NCBI GenBank assembly: GCA_027486725.1
Contig: JAIXOP010000003.1
Location: forward strand, 98,574-162,573
From: Burkholderiales bacterium
GTDB lineage: Bacteria > Pseudomonadota > Gammaproteobacteria > Burkholderiales > Burkholderiaceae_A
Length of the DNA stretch: 64,000 nt
Reading direction: 5' to 3'
The notes beneath the pieces were generated by a model, which was not told the origin of the DNA, ran no database searches, and was given only the letters and a program-made list of their open reading frames with translations. Position 1 is the first letter of the stretch. The number at the start of each line of letters is the position of its first letter. Below are positions 19,987-34,342 of the stretch, in pieces. The position numbers and the translations under genes are program-made.

Positions 19987-21531
19987 ATGACCCCGACCTA
20001 CTCTTCCGCTCAGGTCCAGCGCCCGCTGGACGCCCTAACCAACTGGCCGCACCGGCCGGCGGACGGCACGCCGGTCGGCATGGCGCCCATCACCAACCCC
20101 GCGACCGGCGAGGTGGTTCGCGAGGTCGCGCTGTCGTCGGCGGGCATGGTCGACGCTGCCGTGGCCCGGGCCGTCGCTGCCGCCCCGGCCTGGGCCAACA
20201 CCCCGCCCCTGCGCCGCGCCCGCATTCTGTTCGCCTTCAAGGCCTGGATCGAAGAGAACCGGGACCGCCTTGCGGCGGTCATCACCGAGGAGCACGGCAA
20301 GACCTTCGACGATGCCCGGGGCGAGGTCCAGCGGGGCCTCGAGGTGGTCGAGTTTGCCTGCGGCATCCCTCAGCTTCTCAAGGGCGAGCTGACCGAGGAT
20401 GTTGGCACGGGGGTGGATGCCTGGACAGTGCGGCAGCCGCTGGGCGTCTGCGTTGGCATTACTCCCTTCAATTTTCCGGTGATGGTTCCGTTGTGGATGG
20501 CGCCGATGGCACTGGCCTGCGGCAACCCCTTCATTCTCAAGCCCTCCGAGAAGGACCCCTCCGCATCCCTGCTGCTGGCCGAGGGCCTCGCTGCCGCAGG
20601 CCTGCCCGAGCATGTGTTTCAGGTCGTCCAGGGTGGCATCGAGGCCGTCCATGCCCTGATCGACCATCCCATGGTCTCGGGCATCAGCTTCGTGGGCTCC
20701 ACGCCGGTGGCCAAGGCCGTCTACGAGCGCGCAAGTCAGCATGGCAAGCGCTGCCAGGCGCTGGGGGGTGCAAAGAATCATTTGGTGGTCATGCCCGATG
20801 CCGACCTCGATGCGGCGGTGGAGGGTCTGATGGGCGCAGCCTATGGCTCGGCCGGAGAGCGCTGCATGGCGATCTCCGTGGCCGTGGCCGTGGGCGCTGT
20901 TGCGGAGCCCCTGCTGCAAAAGCTTCGCGCCCGCGCGGCCTCCATTCGAGTGGCGCCGGGCATGGTGGCCGGAGCCGACATGGGCCCGCTCATCTCTGCC
21001 GCCCATCGGGACAAGGTGCGCAGCTACATCGATCTGGGCGTGTCGGAGGGGGCCGAGCTGGTGGTCGATGGCCGAAACCCCGCTGCCTTTGCCCAGGGCG
21101 AGGCCTTGCCCGCGGAGGGCTTCTTTCTTGGCCCCACCCTCTTTGACCATGTTCAGCCCAGCATGCGCATCGCGCAGGAGGAGATCTTTGGGCCGGTGCT
21201 CTGCGTGATTCGCGTGGAGCGATTCGAAGACGCCATGGCGGTGATTGCCCAGCATCCCTTTGCCAATGGCGTCTCCATCTTCACCCAGGACGGTGCAACC
21301 GCGCGCCGCTTTGCCCGCGACATTCCGGTGGGCATGGTCGGCATCAATGTGCCCATTCCGGTGCCCATGGCCTTTCACTCCTTCGGTGGCTGGAAGGCCT
21401 CGCTCTTTGGTGACCACCACATCCATGGCCCCGAGGGCGTGCGCTTCTACAGCCGCCATAAGGCGGTGACCGAGCGCTGGACCACGGCCGCGGGCAATGC
21501 GTCGGCATTCACCATGCCCGTGGCGCGCTGA
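19987..21531 (+). CDS. mmsA: Methylmalonate-semialdehyde dehydrogenase (CoA-acylating)
   Basis: Oxidises methylmalonate semialdehyde (and malonate semialdehyde) to propionyl-CoA (or acetyl-CoA), in valine and inositol catabolism. From the ATG at 19987 it has 514 residues. Family blocks are [49 protein letters not shown] and the active-site cysteine in [11 protein letters not shown]; family members lack the general-base Glu of hydrolytic aldehyde dehydrogenases. Its stop overlaps the next gene by one base. Valine-pathway partners (mmsB, acyl-CoA dehydrogenase) are not in the window, so the exact substrate is inferred. Confidence 0.9.
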   Translation: MTPTYSSAQVQRPLDALTNWPHRPADGTPVGMAPITNPATGEVVREVALSSAGMVDAAVARAVAAAPAWANTPPLRRARILFAFKAWIEENRDRLAAVITEEHGKTFDDARGEVQRGLEVVEFACGIPQLLKGELTEDVGTGVDAWTVRQPLGVCVGITPFNFPVMVPLWMAPMALACGNPFILKPSEKDPSASLLLAEGLAAAGLPEHVFQVVQGGIEAVHALIDHPMVSGISFVGSTPVAKAVYERASQHGKRCQALGGAKNHLVVMPDADLDAAVEGLMGAAYGSAGERCMAISVAVAVGAVAEPLLQKLRARAASIRVAPGMVAGADMGPLISAAHRDKVRSYIDLGVSEGAELVVDGRNPAAFAQGEALPAEGFFLGPTLFDHVQPSMRIAQEEIFGPVLCVIRVERFEDAMAVIAQHPFANGVSIFTQDGATARRFARDIPVGMVGINVPIPVPMAFHSFGGWKASLFGDHHIHGPEGVRFYSRHKAVTERWTTAAGNASAFTMPVAR

Positions 21532-22964
21532 TGCACACCCAGGCCTATGTCCATGGCCAGTGGCGCAGCGACGGCGGCGCCACTTTCGCGGTGATGAACC
21601 CGGCGACGGGCGAGCACTTGGCGAACGTCACCGACAGCAGCGATGGCCTCGTGGCCGAGGCCATTGCCGCCGGCGAGTTGGCGGGGCGTGCCTGGGGCCG
21701 GCTGCCGGCCAAGGACCGGGCTCAGCGTCTGAAGGCGTGGCATGCCGAGCTGGTGCGGCGAGCCAAAGACCTCGCCGCGCTGATGACTGCCGAGCAGGGC
21801 AAGCCCCTGGCCGAGGCCCGCGGCGAAGTCCTCTATGGCGCGGCTTTTGTCGAGTGGTATGCCGAAGAGGCGCGGCGTCTGGAGGGCTTCATCCCCGAGG
21901 CGGGACTGCCCGGCCGGGAGATTCAGGTTCGGCGCGAGCCGGTTGGACTGGCCGCCATCATCACGCCCTGGAACTTCCCGATGGCCATGATTGCGCGCAA
22001 GGCCGCGGCGGCTCTGGCTGCGGGCTGCGCGGTGGTGGTCAAGCCGGCCGAGGCAACCCCACTGACCGCCCTGGCCATGGCGGAGGCAGCCGAGGTGGCG
22101 GGCTTTCCCGCGGGCGTTTTTCAGGTGCTGCCTGTGGGCCGGGAGCGCGCCCCGGTGTGGGGTGCGGCCGTGACGGCTGACCCGCGGGTGCGCAAGATTT
22201 CCTTCACTGGCTCGACCGCCGTGGGCCGCTGGCTCTACGAGCGGGCAGCGGCCAACATTCAGCGGCTCAGCCTCGAACTCGGCGGCAATGCCCCGTTTCT
22301 GATTTTTGACGACGCCGATGTGACCGCGGCCGTCCTGGGCCTGATGGCAGGGAAGTTTCGCAACGCGGGCCAGACCTGCATCAGCCCCAACCGTGTTCTG
22401 GTGCAGGCCTCGGTGTGGGATGAGGTGGTGGAGCGGCTCCGTGCGGAGGTGCAGCGCCTGCGGGTGGGGCCGGGCACGGAGCCCGGCGTTGAGGTCGGGC
22501 CGCTCATCCATGCCGAGGCCGTGGCCAAGGTGCGCGCCCATGTGGCCGATGCCCTGGCCCAGGGTGCCCAATGCCTGGTGGGCGGGCAGGCCCATCCAGC
22601 GGGACCCAACTTCTGGCAGCCGACACTTCTCACGGGCCTGACCCCTGGGATGAGGGCCTTCCGCGAGGAGACCTTTGGCCCCCTGCTGGCGCTGTCGCGC
22701 TTTGAGACCGAGGAGGAGGGCATTGCCCTGGCCAACGACACCCCCTTTGGTCTGGCGGCCTATGCCTACAGCCAGGGCCATGCGCGGATCCATCGGGTGT
22801 CTCGGGGTCTGGATGCGGGCATGGTCGCCATCAATACCGGAAGCTTCTCCAGCGAACTGTTGCCCTTTGGGGGGGTCAAGACCTCGGGTCTTGGCCGCGA
22901 GGGCACCCGGCTTGGCCTCGATGAATTCTGCGAATGGAAGTCGATTACAATCGCCGGCCTCTGA
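21531..22964 (+). CDS. gabD: Succinate-semialdehyde dehydrogenase family protein
   Basis: NAD(P)-dependent aldehyde dehydrogenase of 477 residues, closest by eye to GabD/DavD (succinate or glutarate semialdehyde). It has TPWNFPMAMIARKAAAAL, KPAEATPLTALA, SFTGSTAVGRWL, the catalytic Glu in LELGGNAPFLIFDDAD and the catalytic Cys in NAGQTCISPNR. The ATG shares one base with the mmsA stop (TGATG), so the two enzymes are co-translated. mnmG follows after 27 bases. Substrate specificity is inferred from overall similarity. Confidence 0.85.
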   Translation: MHTQAYVHGQWRSDGGATFAVMNPATGEHLANVTDSSDGLVAEAIAAGELAGRAWGRLPAKDRAQRLKAWHAELVRRAKDLAALMTAEQGKPLAEARGEVLYGAAFVEWYAEEARRLEGFIPEAGLPGREIQVRREPVGLAAIITPWNFPMAMIARKAAAALAAGCAVVVKPAEATPLTALAMAEAAEVAGFPAGVFQVLPVGRERAPVWGAAVTADPRVRKISFTGSTAVGRWLYERAAANIQRLSLELGGNAPFLIFDDADVTAAVLGLMAGKFRNAGQTCISPNRVLVQASVWDEVVERLRAEVQRLRVGPGTEPGVEVGPLIHAEAVAKVRAHVADALAQGAQCLVGGQAHPAGPNFWQPTLLTGLTPGMRAFREETFGPLLALSRFETEEEGIALANDTPFGLAAYAYSQGHARIHRVSRGLDAGMVAINTGSFSSELLPFGGVKTSGLGREGTRLGLDEFCEWKSITIAGL

Positions 22965-22991
22965 AGGACCGTGGAACGCGTGGGTGGATGA

Positions 22992-24941
22992 ATGGACTAT
23001 CCCAAGGCTTTTGATGTGATTGTGGTGGGCGGCGGCCATGCGGGCACGGAGGCTGCCCTGGCCTCGGCGCGTCTGGGTGCGGCCACCCTATTGATCACCC
23101 ACAGCCTCGACACCCTGGGCCAGATGTCCTGCAACCCCAGCATCGGGGGCATTGGCAAGGGCCATCTGGTGAAGGAAATCGATGCCCTGGGCGGCGCCAT
23201 GGCGCGCGCCACCGATGTGGCGGGCATTCAGTTTCGCATCCTCAACGCCTCGAAGGGTCCCGCCGTCCAGGCAACCCGCGCCCAGGCCGATCGGGTGCTC
23301 TATCGCAAGGCCATTCGGGGGATGTTGGAAAACACCCCCAACCTCTGGCTCTTCGCCGAGGGCGTCGATGACCTGATCCTGGTGGGCGGGCGGGTGGCCG
23401 GTGTGGTCACCCAGTCGGGCGTTCGCATGCACGGCCGCGCCGTGGTGCTCACTGCGGGAACCTTCCTCAATGGCCGAGTCCACATCGGCCTGCAGAATTA
23501 CAGCGCGGGCCGCGCCGGGGATCCGCCCGCCATCCGCCTGTCGGAACGCCTCAAGGAGCTGAAGCTTCCCCAGGGCCGACTCAAAACGGGCACCCCACCC
23601 CGCCTCGATGGCCGCACCATCGACTGGGCGCGTCTGGCGCCCCAGCCTGGCGACCTCGACCCGGTGCCGGTTTTTTCATTCCTCGGCAGGCCCGAGGACC
23701 ATCCCGAGCAGCTGCCCTGCCACATCACCCACACCAACGAGCGCACCCACGACATCATTCGCGGGGGCTTCGATCGGTCGCCGATGTTCACCGGCGTGAT
23801 CGAGGGTGTTGGCCCCCGCTATTGCCCGTCCATCGAAGACAAGGTCAACCGCTTCGCGGAGCGCACGAGCCATCAGATTTACCTTGAGCCCGAGGGCCTG
23901 ACCACCCATGAGGTCTACCCCAATGGCGTCTCGACCAGCCTGCCCTTCGACATTCAGATCGCCATGATCCATTCGATGGAGGGCCTTGAGCAGGCGCACA
24001 TCCTGCGGCCAGGCTACGCCATCGAATACGACTACTTCGATCCGCGGCACCTCAGCCTGTCCCTAGAGACGCGCGACATTCCAGGACTGTTCTTTGCCGG
24101 CCAGATCAATGGCACGACCGGCTATGAGGAGGCTGCCGCCCAGGGGCTGATCGCCGGCCTCAATGCAGCACTTCAGGTTCAGGAACGCGCGCCTTGGACG
24201 CCCCGCCGCGACGAGGCCTACCTCGGCGTCATGGTCGATGACCTCACCACCGTGGGCGTGACGGAGCCTTACCGGATGTTCACCAGCCGGGCCGAATATC
24301 GACTCAGTCTGCGCGAGGACAATGCCGACCTCCGCCTCACGCCCATGGGCCGAACCCTGGGCCTCGTCGACGACGAGCGCTGGCAGCACTTTGAGGCCTA
24401 CCGCGCGGGTCTGGAAGAGTGTGAGCGCCTGCTGTCCAAGCGCTGGGTCCAGCCCCCCGAGGTGGAGGGCGCCGCACTGGCGCCCCTGCGGGCCAAGCTG
24501 GACCCCGGTGGCTTGCGACGTGAGCAAACACTTCTGGATCTGTTGCGCCGGCCGGCGATCGCTCTGCCCGACCTCTGGCCTCTGCTGCCGCCGGAGGCTG
24601 CTGCGCTGCTCCACGACGCCCGGCGTGCCGAGCAGCTCACCATCGCCACCAAGTATCGCGGCTACATCGATCGCCAGGCGCTGGAGGTCGCCCGACAGAC
24701 CAGCCATGCCGACGACCCGATTCCCGCCGACTTCGACTACGCCACCGTTGGCGGACTGTCGGTGGAGGTGCGTCAGAGACTGCAGAAGTCTCAGCCCGCC
24801 AGCCTGGGTCAGGCCTCGCGGCTGCCCGGTGTGACCCCGGCCGCCATGTCCCTTCTGCAGATCCACCTCAAGCGGTGGCGATCGATGTCGGACTCGGCGC
24901 CATGCGCGGCCGCCGATCCCGCCGCCCCACAGGCCGCCTGA
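22992..24941 (+). CDS. mnmG: tRNA uridine-5-carboxymethylaminomethyl modification enzyme MnmG
   Basis: FAD- and NADH-dependent partner of MnmE in wobble-uridine modification. The 649-residue protein opens with the FAD motif [14 protein letters not shown] and contains [27 protein letters not shown], and [17 protein letters not shown]. It starts the conserved mnmG-rsmG-parA-parB run. Its stop is immediately followed by the rsmG GTG with no gap. Confidence 0.98.
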   Translation: MDYPKAFDVIVVGGGHAGTEAALASARLGAATLLITHSLDTLGQMSCNPSIGGIGKGHLVKEIDALGGAMARATDVAGIQFRILNASKGPAVQATRAQADRVLYRKAIRGMLENTPNLWLFAEGVDDLILVGGRVAGVVTQSGVRMHGRAVVLTAGTFLNGRVHIGLQNYSAGRAGDPPAIRLSERLKELKLPQGRLKTGTPPRLDGRTIDWARLAPQPGDLDPVPVFSFLGRPEDHPEQLPCHITHTNERTHDIIRGGFDRSPMFTGVIEGVGPRYCPSIEDKVNRFAERTSHQIYLEPEGLTTHEVYPNGVSTSLPFDIQIAMIHSMEGLEQAHILRPGYAIEYDYFDPRHLSLSLETRDIPGLFFAGQINGTTGYEEAAAQGLIAGLNAALQVQERAPWTPRRDEAYLGVMVDDLTTVGVTEPYRMFTSRAEYRLSLREDNADLRLTPMGRTLGLVDDERWQHFEAYRAGLEECERLLSKRWVQPPEVEGAALAPLRAKLDPGGLRREQTLLDLLRRPAIALPDLWPLLPPEAAALLHDARRAEQLTIATKYRGYIDRQALEVARQTSHADDPIPADFDYATVGGLSVEVRQRLQKSQPASLGQASRLPGVTPAAMSLLQIHLKRWRSMSDSAPCAAADPAAPQAA

Positions 24942-25706
24942 GTGCGGGATCAGATTCAATCGGGTGCCCTGGCCATGGGCATTGCGCTCGCGCCCGAGGT
25001 GGTCGCCGGCCTTGAGGCCTTCGCCCTGCAGTTGCTGACCTGGAATCGCACCCACAGCCTCACGCGCCTCGACCGGCCCGAGGCCGTGGTCGAGGACCTC
25101 ACGCTCGACGCCTTGGCTGCCCTTCCCCACCTTCGGGAAGTGCCCGCCACCGGCCACCTGCTCGATGTGGGCTCGGGCAATGGCTACCCCGCCATCCCCT
25201 TGGCCCTGGCCATGCCCGAGCATGCCTTTGGCATGGTGGAACGCGTGGCCCGCAAGGCGGCCTTTCTGCGCAGCGCGGTGGCCCGCCTGGGCCTGAGCTC
25301 CCGGGTGACGGTCTATGAGCAGGATGTCGCCCGGCTGACCCGGAGTCGGCTGCCCCGAGGCGAAGCCCCCGCCGTGGTGACATCGCGCGCCTACGCCAAG
25401 CCCGATGTCTTTCTCTCGACCACCCAGCATCTGGCGGGGCCCGAGACCCGCCACCTCTATTGGGCGGGGGCGCAAGAGATTGCCCGCTGGCTGGGTGATA
25501 ATTTGCCCCTGCATCGCGCGGGGGAAACCGCCGACCGCAGCCCACAGCGCACGACTTCCCACGACCTTGCCGGCGATTCGCCCAGGCTGGTCCAGACCCT
25601 TGCTCCCGGCGGCAGGTCGAGAGCGTTCTTGTGGCTGAGGGCGTCGTACGGATCCCCTGCGCCCCGACCATCCCAGCTCACCCCTTCATCTCCGACTGCC
25701 CCATGA
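24942..25706 (+). CDS. rsmG: 16S rRNA (guanine527-N7)-methyltransferase, divergent
   Basis: SAM-dependent methylation of G527 in 16S rRNA. The 254-residue protein starts at a GTG directly after mnmG. The SAM motif is LLDVGSGNGYPAIPLALA (usually GAGFPGIPLAI), preceded by LLTWNRTHSLTRL (usually WNKxYNLT). The C-terminal third is unusual: after VVTSRAYAKPDVFL it has a Gln/Arg/Ser-rich stretch and a Pro/Ser tail, where most members end near residue 210-220. Identity rests on both sequence and the mnmG-rsmG-parAB order. Its stop overlaps the parA ATG (ATGA). Confidence 0.88.
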   Translation: MRDQIQSGALAMGIALAPEVVAGLEAFALQLLTWNRTHSLTRLDRPEAVVEDLTLDALAALPHLREVPATGHLLDVGSGNGYPAIPLALAMPEHAFGMVERVARKAAFLRSAVARLGLSSRVTVYEQDVARLTRSRLPRGEAPAVVTSRAYAKPDVFLSTTQHLAGPETRHLYWAGAQEIARWLGDNLPLHRAGETADRSPQRTTSHDLAGDSPRLVQTLAPGGRSRAFLWLRASYGSPAPRPSQLTPSSPTAP

Positions 25707-26566
25707 CTCAGCGCTCCACCCCTGCCGCTCCGACCGCCGCGCCATCGCGGGCCCAGGTCTTTGCTGTTGCCAATCAGAAAGGCGGCGTGGGCAAGACCAC
25801 CACCTCTGTGAATTTGGCGGCGGCCATGGCTGCTCTGGGTTACCGCGCCCTGCTGGTGGACCTCGACCCACAGGGCAATGCCACCATGCATGCGGGCATC
25901 GACAAGATGGCCCTCGATGCCACGGTCTATCACATGCTGGTTGGCCTCAAGGGCTTTCGCGATGTCTGCCAGCGATCTCCGGCGGGCTTCGATGTGCTGC
26001 CCGCCAACCGCGAGCTGGCGGGCGCGGAGCTCGAACTGGTCGACTTCGAAGACCGCGAGCATCGACTGCGCCAGGTCTTGAATGCCGAGGCGGCCAACTA
26101 CGACCTGGTGGTGATGGACTGCCCCCCGTCCCTGTCCATGCTCACCCTCAACGGGCTGTGCGCCGCCGACGGCGTCATCATTCCCATGCAGTGCGAGTAC
26201 TTTGCCCTCGAGGGCCTGACCGACCTGGTCAACTCGATCGGTCGCATCCACGCCGGTCTCAACAAAGGCCTGCGCATCATCGGCCTGCTGCGCGTGATGT
26301 TCGACACCCGAATGACCCTCTCGCTGCAGGTGAGCGAACAGCTCGACGCACACTTCGGTGACAAGGTCTTCCAAACCGTGATTCCCCGCAATGTGCGGCT
26401 CGCGGAGGCCCCGAGCCACGGCATGCCCGTGCTCCAGTACGACGCCGGATCCCGTGGGGCCCAGGCCTACAAGCGCTTTGCGGCAGAGCTCTGCCAGCGC
26501 CTGGGGCTAAAGCCCACCCCGCAGCTGCAGGCCCAGGCCGCAGCACCCCTGGTCGATGCCGACTAG
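25703..26566 (+). CDS. parA: Chromosome partitioning ATPase ParA
   Basis: Walker-type ATPase that moves ParB-parS complexes to segregate the origin region. From the ATG at 25703 it has 287 residues with the deviant Walker A KGGVGKTTT, Walker A' VDLDPQGNAT and Walker B DCPPSLSMLT. A longer frame from 25631 would overlap rsmG further and is not needed. It pairs with parB downstream and with two parS sites at 18809 and 19907. Confidence 0.97.
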   Translation: MTQRSTPAAPTAAPSRAQVFAVANQKGGVGKTTTSVNLAAAMAALGYRALLVDLDPQGNATMHAGIDKMALDATVYHMLVGLKGFRDVCQRSPAGFDVLPANRELAGAELELVDFEDREHRLRQVLNAEAANYDLVVMDCPPSLSMLTLNGLCAADGVIIPMQCEYFALEGLTDLVNSIGRIHAGLNKGLRIIGLLRVMFDTRMTLSLQVSEQLDAHFGDKVFQTVIPRNVRLAEAPSHGMPVLQYDAGSRGAQAYKRFAAELCQRLGLKPTPQLQAQAAAPLVDAD

Positions 26567-26615
26567 TCCTGGTCGCCCCACACCCTCCAACACCCTCATC
26601 CCACAGACCATCTCC

Positions 26616-27542
26616 ATGAGCAAAAAGCGCGGCCTCGGTCGGGGCCTGGAAAACTACTTCGGCAATACCGCGGCCCTGGCCACGGGCGACGCCGGCACCA
26701 CCGCCATTGCCCTGGGCGATCTGCAGCCCGGCCACTACCAGCCGCGCAAGGACTTCTCGCCCGAGGCCCTCGAGGATCTGGCGGCCTCGATTCGCACCCA
26801 GGGTGTGATGCAGCCCATCCTGGTGCGCCCTCTGCCCCCGGGCCGTGGCGCTCGCTATGAAATCATCGCGGGCGAGCGGCGCTTTCGTGCCTCCCAGATG
26901 GCGGGCCTCTCGGAGATCCCCGCCCTGGTCCGCGAGGTCGACGACCAGAAGGCCCTGGCCATGGCCCTCATCGAGAATCTTCAGCGCGAGGACCTCTCGG
27001 CGCTCGAGGAGGCCGAGGGCATTGAGCGCCTCATTCAGGAATTCGGCCTCACCCACGAGCAGGCGGCCGAGGCCGTGGGCCGATCGAGGTCGGCCACCTC
27101 CAATCTCCTGCGCCTGCTGGGACTTCCAGCCCCAACGCGCGAGGCGCTGCGGGGGGGCAGGATCGACGCCGGCCATGCCCGCGCCCTGCTGGCCCTGCCC
27201 GAGGCCCTCCATACCCCCCTGCTGCAGTCGATTGCTGCCGAAGGGCTGTCGGTCCGCGAGGTGGAGAACCGCGTGCGCGACTGGCTCGCCAAGACCGGTG
27301 GCCAAGACGGCGGCCGGACCACGGCCCGTGGGGCGGGCGGCAAGTCCAGTGGTTCGGGCGGCTCGGGCGGCTCCTCGGCCGATTGGGGCCGCATGGAGCG
27401 GCTGTTGGCCGATCAGCTCGGCCTCTCCGTCCGGCTTCGGGCCAAGGCCTCCGGCGGCGAATTGACGATTCGCTTTGGCAGCGTCGAGGAGTTTGAGGGC
27501 CTGCGGCAGCGCCTTCTTCCACAAGACACCGACACCCTGTAA
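26616..27542 (+). CDS. parB: Chromosome partitioning CTPase/DNA-binding protein ParB
   Basis: Binds parS and spreads as a CTP-dependent clamp. From the ATG at 26616 it has 308 residues beginning MSKKRGLGRGLENYF, the normal ParB opening. It has the CTP-binding motif GERRFRASQ (86-94), IENLQREDLSALEEAEG, and the helix-turn-helix LTHEQAAEAVGRSRSATSNLL. A Gly/Ser-rich linker precedes the C-terminal dimerisation domain. An alternative start at 26556 overlaps the end of parA. Confidence 0.97.
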   Translation: MSKKRGLGRGLENYFGNTAALATGDAGTTAIALGDLQPGHYQPRKDFSPEALEDLAASIRTQGVMQPILVRPLPPGRGARYEIIAGERRFRASQMAGLSEIPALVREVDDQKALAMALIENLQREDLSALEEAEGIERLIQEFGLTHEQAAEAVGRSRSATSNLLRLLGLPAPTREALRGGRIDAGHARALLALPEALHTPLLQSIAAEGLSVREVENRVRDWLAKTGGQDGGRTTARGAGGKSSGSGGSGGSSADWGRMERLLADQLGLSVRLRAKASGGELTIRFGSVEEFEGLRQRLLPQDTDTL

Positions 27543-27561
27543 ATCCCAATTCAAACGCTTT

Positions 27562-27591
27562 TTGACATGTCACAAGCCCTCCGACTACACT
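27562..27591 (+). promoter_or_regulatory. Promoter of the ATP synthase operon
   Basis: TTGACA (27562-27567) matches the -35 consensus exactly and TACACT (27586-27591) is a good -10, spaced by 18 bases. They lie 20 bases past the parB stop and 99 bases before atpI. Between promoter and atpI, a CCCGA/TCGGG stem followed by TTTT (about 27645-27667) could form a weak attenuator in the leader. Confidence 0.7.
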
Positions 27592-27689
27592 CACGGCGCT
27601 TTCAGGGTTTTCACCTGATTTGTGGTTGCTGCGCTGGCGTTCTCCCGACCCTGACGTTCGGGTTTTGCACAGCGTTGGAGCACTGACCG

Positions 27690-28094
27690 ATGGGCCTCGT
27701 GATTCTGATTCAGGCACTGTTTTCGGCGGCGCTCTCTGCGATCGGTGGGGCGATGTGGTCATCGGAGGCGGCGCTCTCGGCACTGGCGGGCGGCTTCTCG
27801 GTGGCGATCCCCACCGCGGTGCTGGTGGCTTTGTTGCGCGTGGTCCCCCGGGGCAGTTTTCCCGCGGTGCTCATGGTCGGCGAATTGCTGCGGCTGGTCG
27901 CAGTGGCGGTGCTGTTGGGCTTTGCGATTCGCGCCCTCGGCACACCACACTGGGGAATGCTTCTGTCGGCTTTCGGGGTCTGCGTCTTGATTCCTCTGCT
28001 GTTTCCCTTGCTGCAGCGCTATCTCAGCCGCCGGCGAGAGTTTCAGCAGATCGAGGAAATTTTGCGCCGACATTCCCGCCCGCAAGAACACTAG
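27690..28094 (+). CDS. atpI: ATP synthase protein I
   Basis: Small membrane protein that helps assemble the c-ring. The 134-residue protein has four hydrophobic segments and a charged C-terminus (RRREFQQIEEILRRHSR). Sequence conservation in AtpI is low, so the call depends largely on position as first gene of the atp operon. Confidence 0.85.
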   Translation: MGLVILIQALFSAALSAIGGAMWSSEAALSALAGGFSVAIPTAVLVALLRVVPRGSFPAVLMVGELLRLVAVAVLLGFAIRALGTPHWGMLLSAFGVCVLIPLLFPLLQRYLSRRREFQQIEEILRRHSRPQEH

Positions 28095-28133
28095 GTCCAA
28101 CCGAGCACCACCGAGATTCAACAAAGGATTCCC

Positions 28134-29293
<1,160 letters not shown>

Positions 29294-29413
29294 ACAACTT
29301 CTGGCCGGCAACGGGTCCTGGCGGTGCTGGGGCCCGGACCCCCGCCCCGCTGTCTGTCCCACCCCTGCGTTGGCAACAACGCCGAGGCTCAATCATTCAA
29401 ACAGGAACGCGAC

Positions 29414-29884
29414 GTGAACATCAACGCCACGCTTCTCGCCCAAGTAGTTGTCTTCTTCGTCTTGGCCTGGGTCACGATGAAGTTTGTCTGGCCGCCGCTG
29501 ATGAAGGCGCTGGACGAGCGGGCACAGAAAATTGCCGACGGCCTTGCCGCGGCCGACAAATCCAAGGCCGAGCTGGTGATGGCCGAGCGCCGTGCCGCCG
29601 AGGAAATGACCAAGGCCAAGACGGTGGCTGGCGAAGTCCGCCAGGTCGCTGAGCAGCAGGCCAACAAGCAAGTCGAGGATGCCCGAGCCGAAGCCGCCCG
29701 CATCCTTGCGCACGCCCGCGAGACCGCCGAGAAGGAAGCCGCCGCCGCCATGCAGGCTGCGCGCGAGACCCTGCGGGCTGAGGTCGCTGCACTGGCCGTC
29801 AAGGGTGCCGAGCAGATCCTGCGCCGCGAGGTCAACGCCCAGGCCCACGCCGACCTTCTCTCCAACCTGCGCAACGAGCTGTAA
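29414..29884 (+). CDS. atpF: ATP synthase F0 subunit b
   Basis: Peripheral-stalk subunit. The best start is a GTG at 29414 with an AGGA upstream, giving [19 protein letters not shown], the typical N-terminal anchor, and 156 residues. The rest is a long charged alpha-helix (Ala/Glu/Lys-rich coiled coil). An earlier ATG at 29324 would add 30 unrelated residues. The 120-base gap after atpE holds no gene. Confidence 0.95.
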   Translation: MNINATLLAQVVVFFVLAWVTMKFVWPPLMKALDERAQKIADGLAAADKSKAELVMAERRAAEEMTKAKTVAGEVRQVAEQQANKQVEDARAEAARILAHARETAEKEAAAAMQAARETLRAEVAALAVKGAEQILRREVNAQAHADLLSNLRNEL

Positions 29885-29887
29885 GCC

Positions 29888-30421
29888 ATGGCCGAGAACC
29901 TCACCCTTGCACGCCCTTATGCCGAGGCCGCCTACGGCCTGGCTGCGGACGCCGGTGCGGCAGCCGCCTGGCTGGAATCTCTGGAGCGCCTGGTGCAGGT
30001 GATCCATGCGCCCGAGGCCCAGCAGCTGGTGCGCAACCCCACCGTGGGTGCTGCGGCGCTGGCCAAGGTGCTGGCCGATGCCGCTGGCGGGCTGACCGAG
30101 TCCCAGGTTCGACTGCTCGAGGTCATGGCCGAAAACCATCGCCTTCCGGTGCTGCCCGAAGTCCTGCTGCATTTTCGCGACCTGAAAAACGCCGCCGAGT
30201 CGGTACTCGCTGCCGAGATTCAATCCGCCTTCCCCCTGTCCGACGCCGATGTCGCGTCGGTGGTGAAGACACTCACTGAAAAGTTCGGTCGTCCCGTTCG
30301 GGCGGCCGTCACCATCAACGCCGAACTCATCGGAGGCATCTCCGTTGTCATCGGCGACCAGACCATCGATGCCTCTGTCCGCGGCAAGCTTCAGAAACTG
30401 GCCACGGCCCTGACCCACTAG
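29888..30421 (+). CDS. atpH: ATP synthase F1 subunit delta
   Basis: Connects F1 to the peripheral stalk. The 177-residue protein begins [19 protein letters not shown], contains [13 protein letters not shown] in the middle, and ends with the conserved region around [26 protein letters not shown]. It starts 3 bases after atpF. Confidence 0.96.
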   Translation: MAENLTLARPYAEAAYGLAADAGAAAAWLESLERLVQVIHAPEAQQLVRNPTVGAAALAKVLADAAGGLTESQVRLLEVMAENHRLPVLPEVLLHFRDLKNAAESVLAAEIQSAFPLSDADVASVVKTLTEKFGRPVRAAVTINAELIGGISVVIGDQTIDASVRGKLQKLATALTH

Positions 30422-30429
30422 GAGTTTTT

Positions 30430-31977
30430 ATGCAGCTCAATCCCTCTGAAATCAGCGAACTGCTCAAGAGCAAAATTGCCGGACTGGGTCTGTCGGCCGA
30501 CGTCCGCAACCAGGGCACCGTGGTCTCCGTGACCGACGGCATCTGCCGCATCCACGGCCTGTCCGACGTGATGCAGGGCGAAATGCTCGAGTTCCCCAAC
30601 AACACCTTCGGCCTTGCCCTGAACCTCGAGCGCGACTCCGTTGGCGCCGTGATTCTTGGTGAGTACACCGGCATCACCGAGGGCGATGTCGTCAAGGCCA
30701 CTGGTCGCATTCTGGAAGTGCCCGTGGGCCCCGAGCTCATCGGCCGCGTGGTCAACGCCCTGGGCCAGCCCATCGACGGCAAGGGCCCCATCAATGCCAA
30801 GCTGACCGATGTGATTGAGAAGGTTGCTCCTGGCGTGATCGCCCGCGAGTCGGTGTCGCAGCCGCTGCAGACCGGACTGAAAGCCATCGACTCGATGGTG
30901 CCCATCGGCCGCGGCCAGCGCGAGCTCATCATTGGCGACCGTCAGACCGGAAAAACCGCCGTGGCGCTCGACGCCATCCTCAACCAGAAGGGCACCGGCG
31001 TCATCTGCGTGTATGTGGCCATCGGTCAGAAGGCTTCCACCATCTCCAATGTGGTGCGCAAGCTCGAAGAGACCGGCGCCCTGTCGTACACCATCGTGGT
31101 TGCTGCGTCGGCTTCGGAGTCCGCCGCCATGCAGTACCTCTCGGCCTACGCCGGCTGCACCATGGGCGAGTATTTCCGCGACCGTGGCGAAGACGCCCTG
31201 ATCGTCTACGACGACCTCTCCAAGCAGGCTGTGGCCTACCGTCAGGTGTCGCTGCTGCTGCGCCGTCCCCCTGGCCGTGAGGCATTCCCCGGCGATGTGT
31301 TCTATCTCCACTCCCGCCTGCTCGAGCGCGCCGCCCGCGTGAGCGCCGACTACGTCGAGAAGTTCACCCAGGGCGCCGTCAAAGGCAAAACCGGCTCTCT
31401 CACCGCGCTGCCCATCATTGAGACCCAGGCGGGCGACGTTTCCGCCTTCGTTCCGACCAACGTGATCTCGATCACCGATGGCCAGATCTTCCTGGAAACC
31501 GACCTGTTCAACGCCGGCATCCGTCCCGCCATCAACGCGGGCATCTCGGTCTCGCGCGTGGGTGGTGCGGCTCAGACCAAGATCATGAAGCGCAAGGACA
31601 CTGGCGCTGGCGTGCGTCTGGCGCTCGCCCAGTACCGTGAGCTGGCCGCCTTTGCGCAGTTTGCCTCCGACCTCGACGAGGCCACCCGCAAGCAGCTCGA
31701 GCGCGGCCGCATCGTGACCGAGCTCATGAAGCAGCCCCAGTATCAGCCCATGAAGGTCTGGGAAATGGCGCTGATCCTGTTCGCGGTGAACAACGACCTG
31801 ATGAACGACGTCGACGTGGCCAAGGCCGGTGCCTTTGAGAAGGCCCTGCGCGAGTTCATGGTCGCCAAATACGGCAAGCTCGTCGATCAGATCGAGTCCG
31901 AGAAGAATCTCACCAAGGATTCCGAGGCAGCCCTGACCGCGGCGATCCGCGACTTCAAGGCCACCGGCAGCTACTAA
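30430..31977 (+). CDS. atpA: ATP synthase F1 subunit alpha
   Basis: Non-catalytic nucleotide-binding subunit. The 515-residue protein starts [16 protein letters not shown] and has Walker [10 protein letters not shown], the [12 protein letters not shown] block and the arginine-finger region [10 protein letters not shown]. The length is normal for the family. An AGGAG ribosome-binding site overlaps the end of atpH. Confidence 0.98.
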   Translation: MQLNPSEISELLKSKIAGLGLSADVRNQGTVVSVTDGICRIHGLSDVMQGEMLEFPNNTFGLALNLERDSVGAVILGEYTGITEGDVVKATGRILEVPVGPELIGRVVNALGQPIDGKGPINAKLTDVIEKVAPGVIARESVSQPLQTGLKAIDSMVPIGRGQRELIIGDRQTGKTAVALDAILNQKGTGVICVYVAIGQKASTISNVVRKLEETGALSYTIVVAASASESAAMQYLSAYAGCTMGEYFRDRGEDALIVYDDLSKQAVAYRQVSLLLRRPPGREAFPGDVFYLHSRLLERAARVSADYVEKFTQGAVKGKTGSLTALPIIETQAGDVSAFVPTNVISITDGQIFLETDLFNAGIRPAINAGISVSRVGGAAQTKIMKRKDTGAGVRLALAQYRELAAFAQFASDLDEATRKQLERGRIVTELMKQPQYQPMKVWEMALILFAVNNDLMNDVDVAKAGAFEKALREFMVAKYGKLVDQIESEKNLTKDSEAALTAAIRDFKATGSY

Positions 31978-31986
31978 GGAACCGCC

Positions 31987-34331
<2,345 letters not shown>

Positions 34332-34342
34332 GGCCCGCGCCC

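Noticed and set aside
18750..21146. 798-codon open frame on the plus strand
   Set aside because: Antisense to pdxA, then out of frame with mmsA; no family similarity, composition typical of shadow frames.
24063..25562. 499-codon open frame on the minus strand
   Set aside because: Antisense to mnmG and rsmG; both of those are supported by motifs and synteny.
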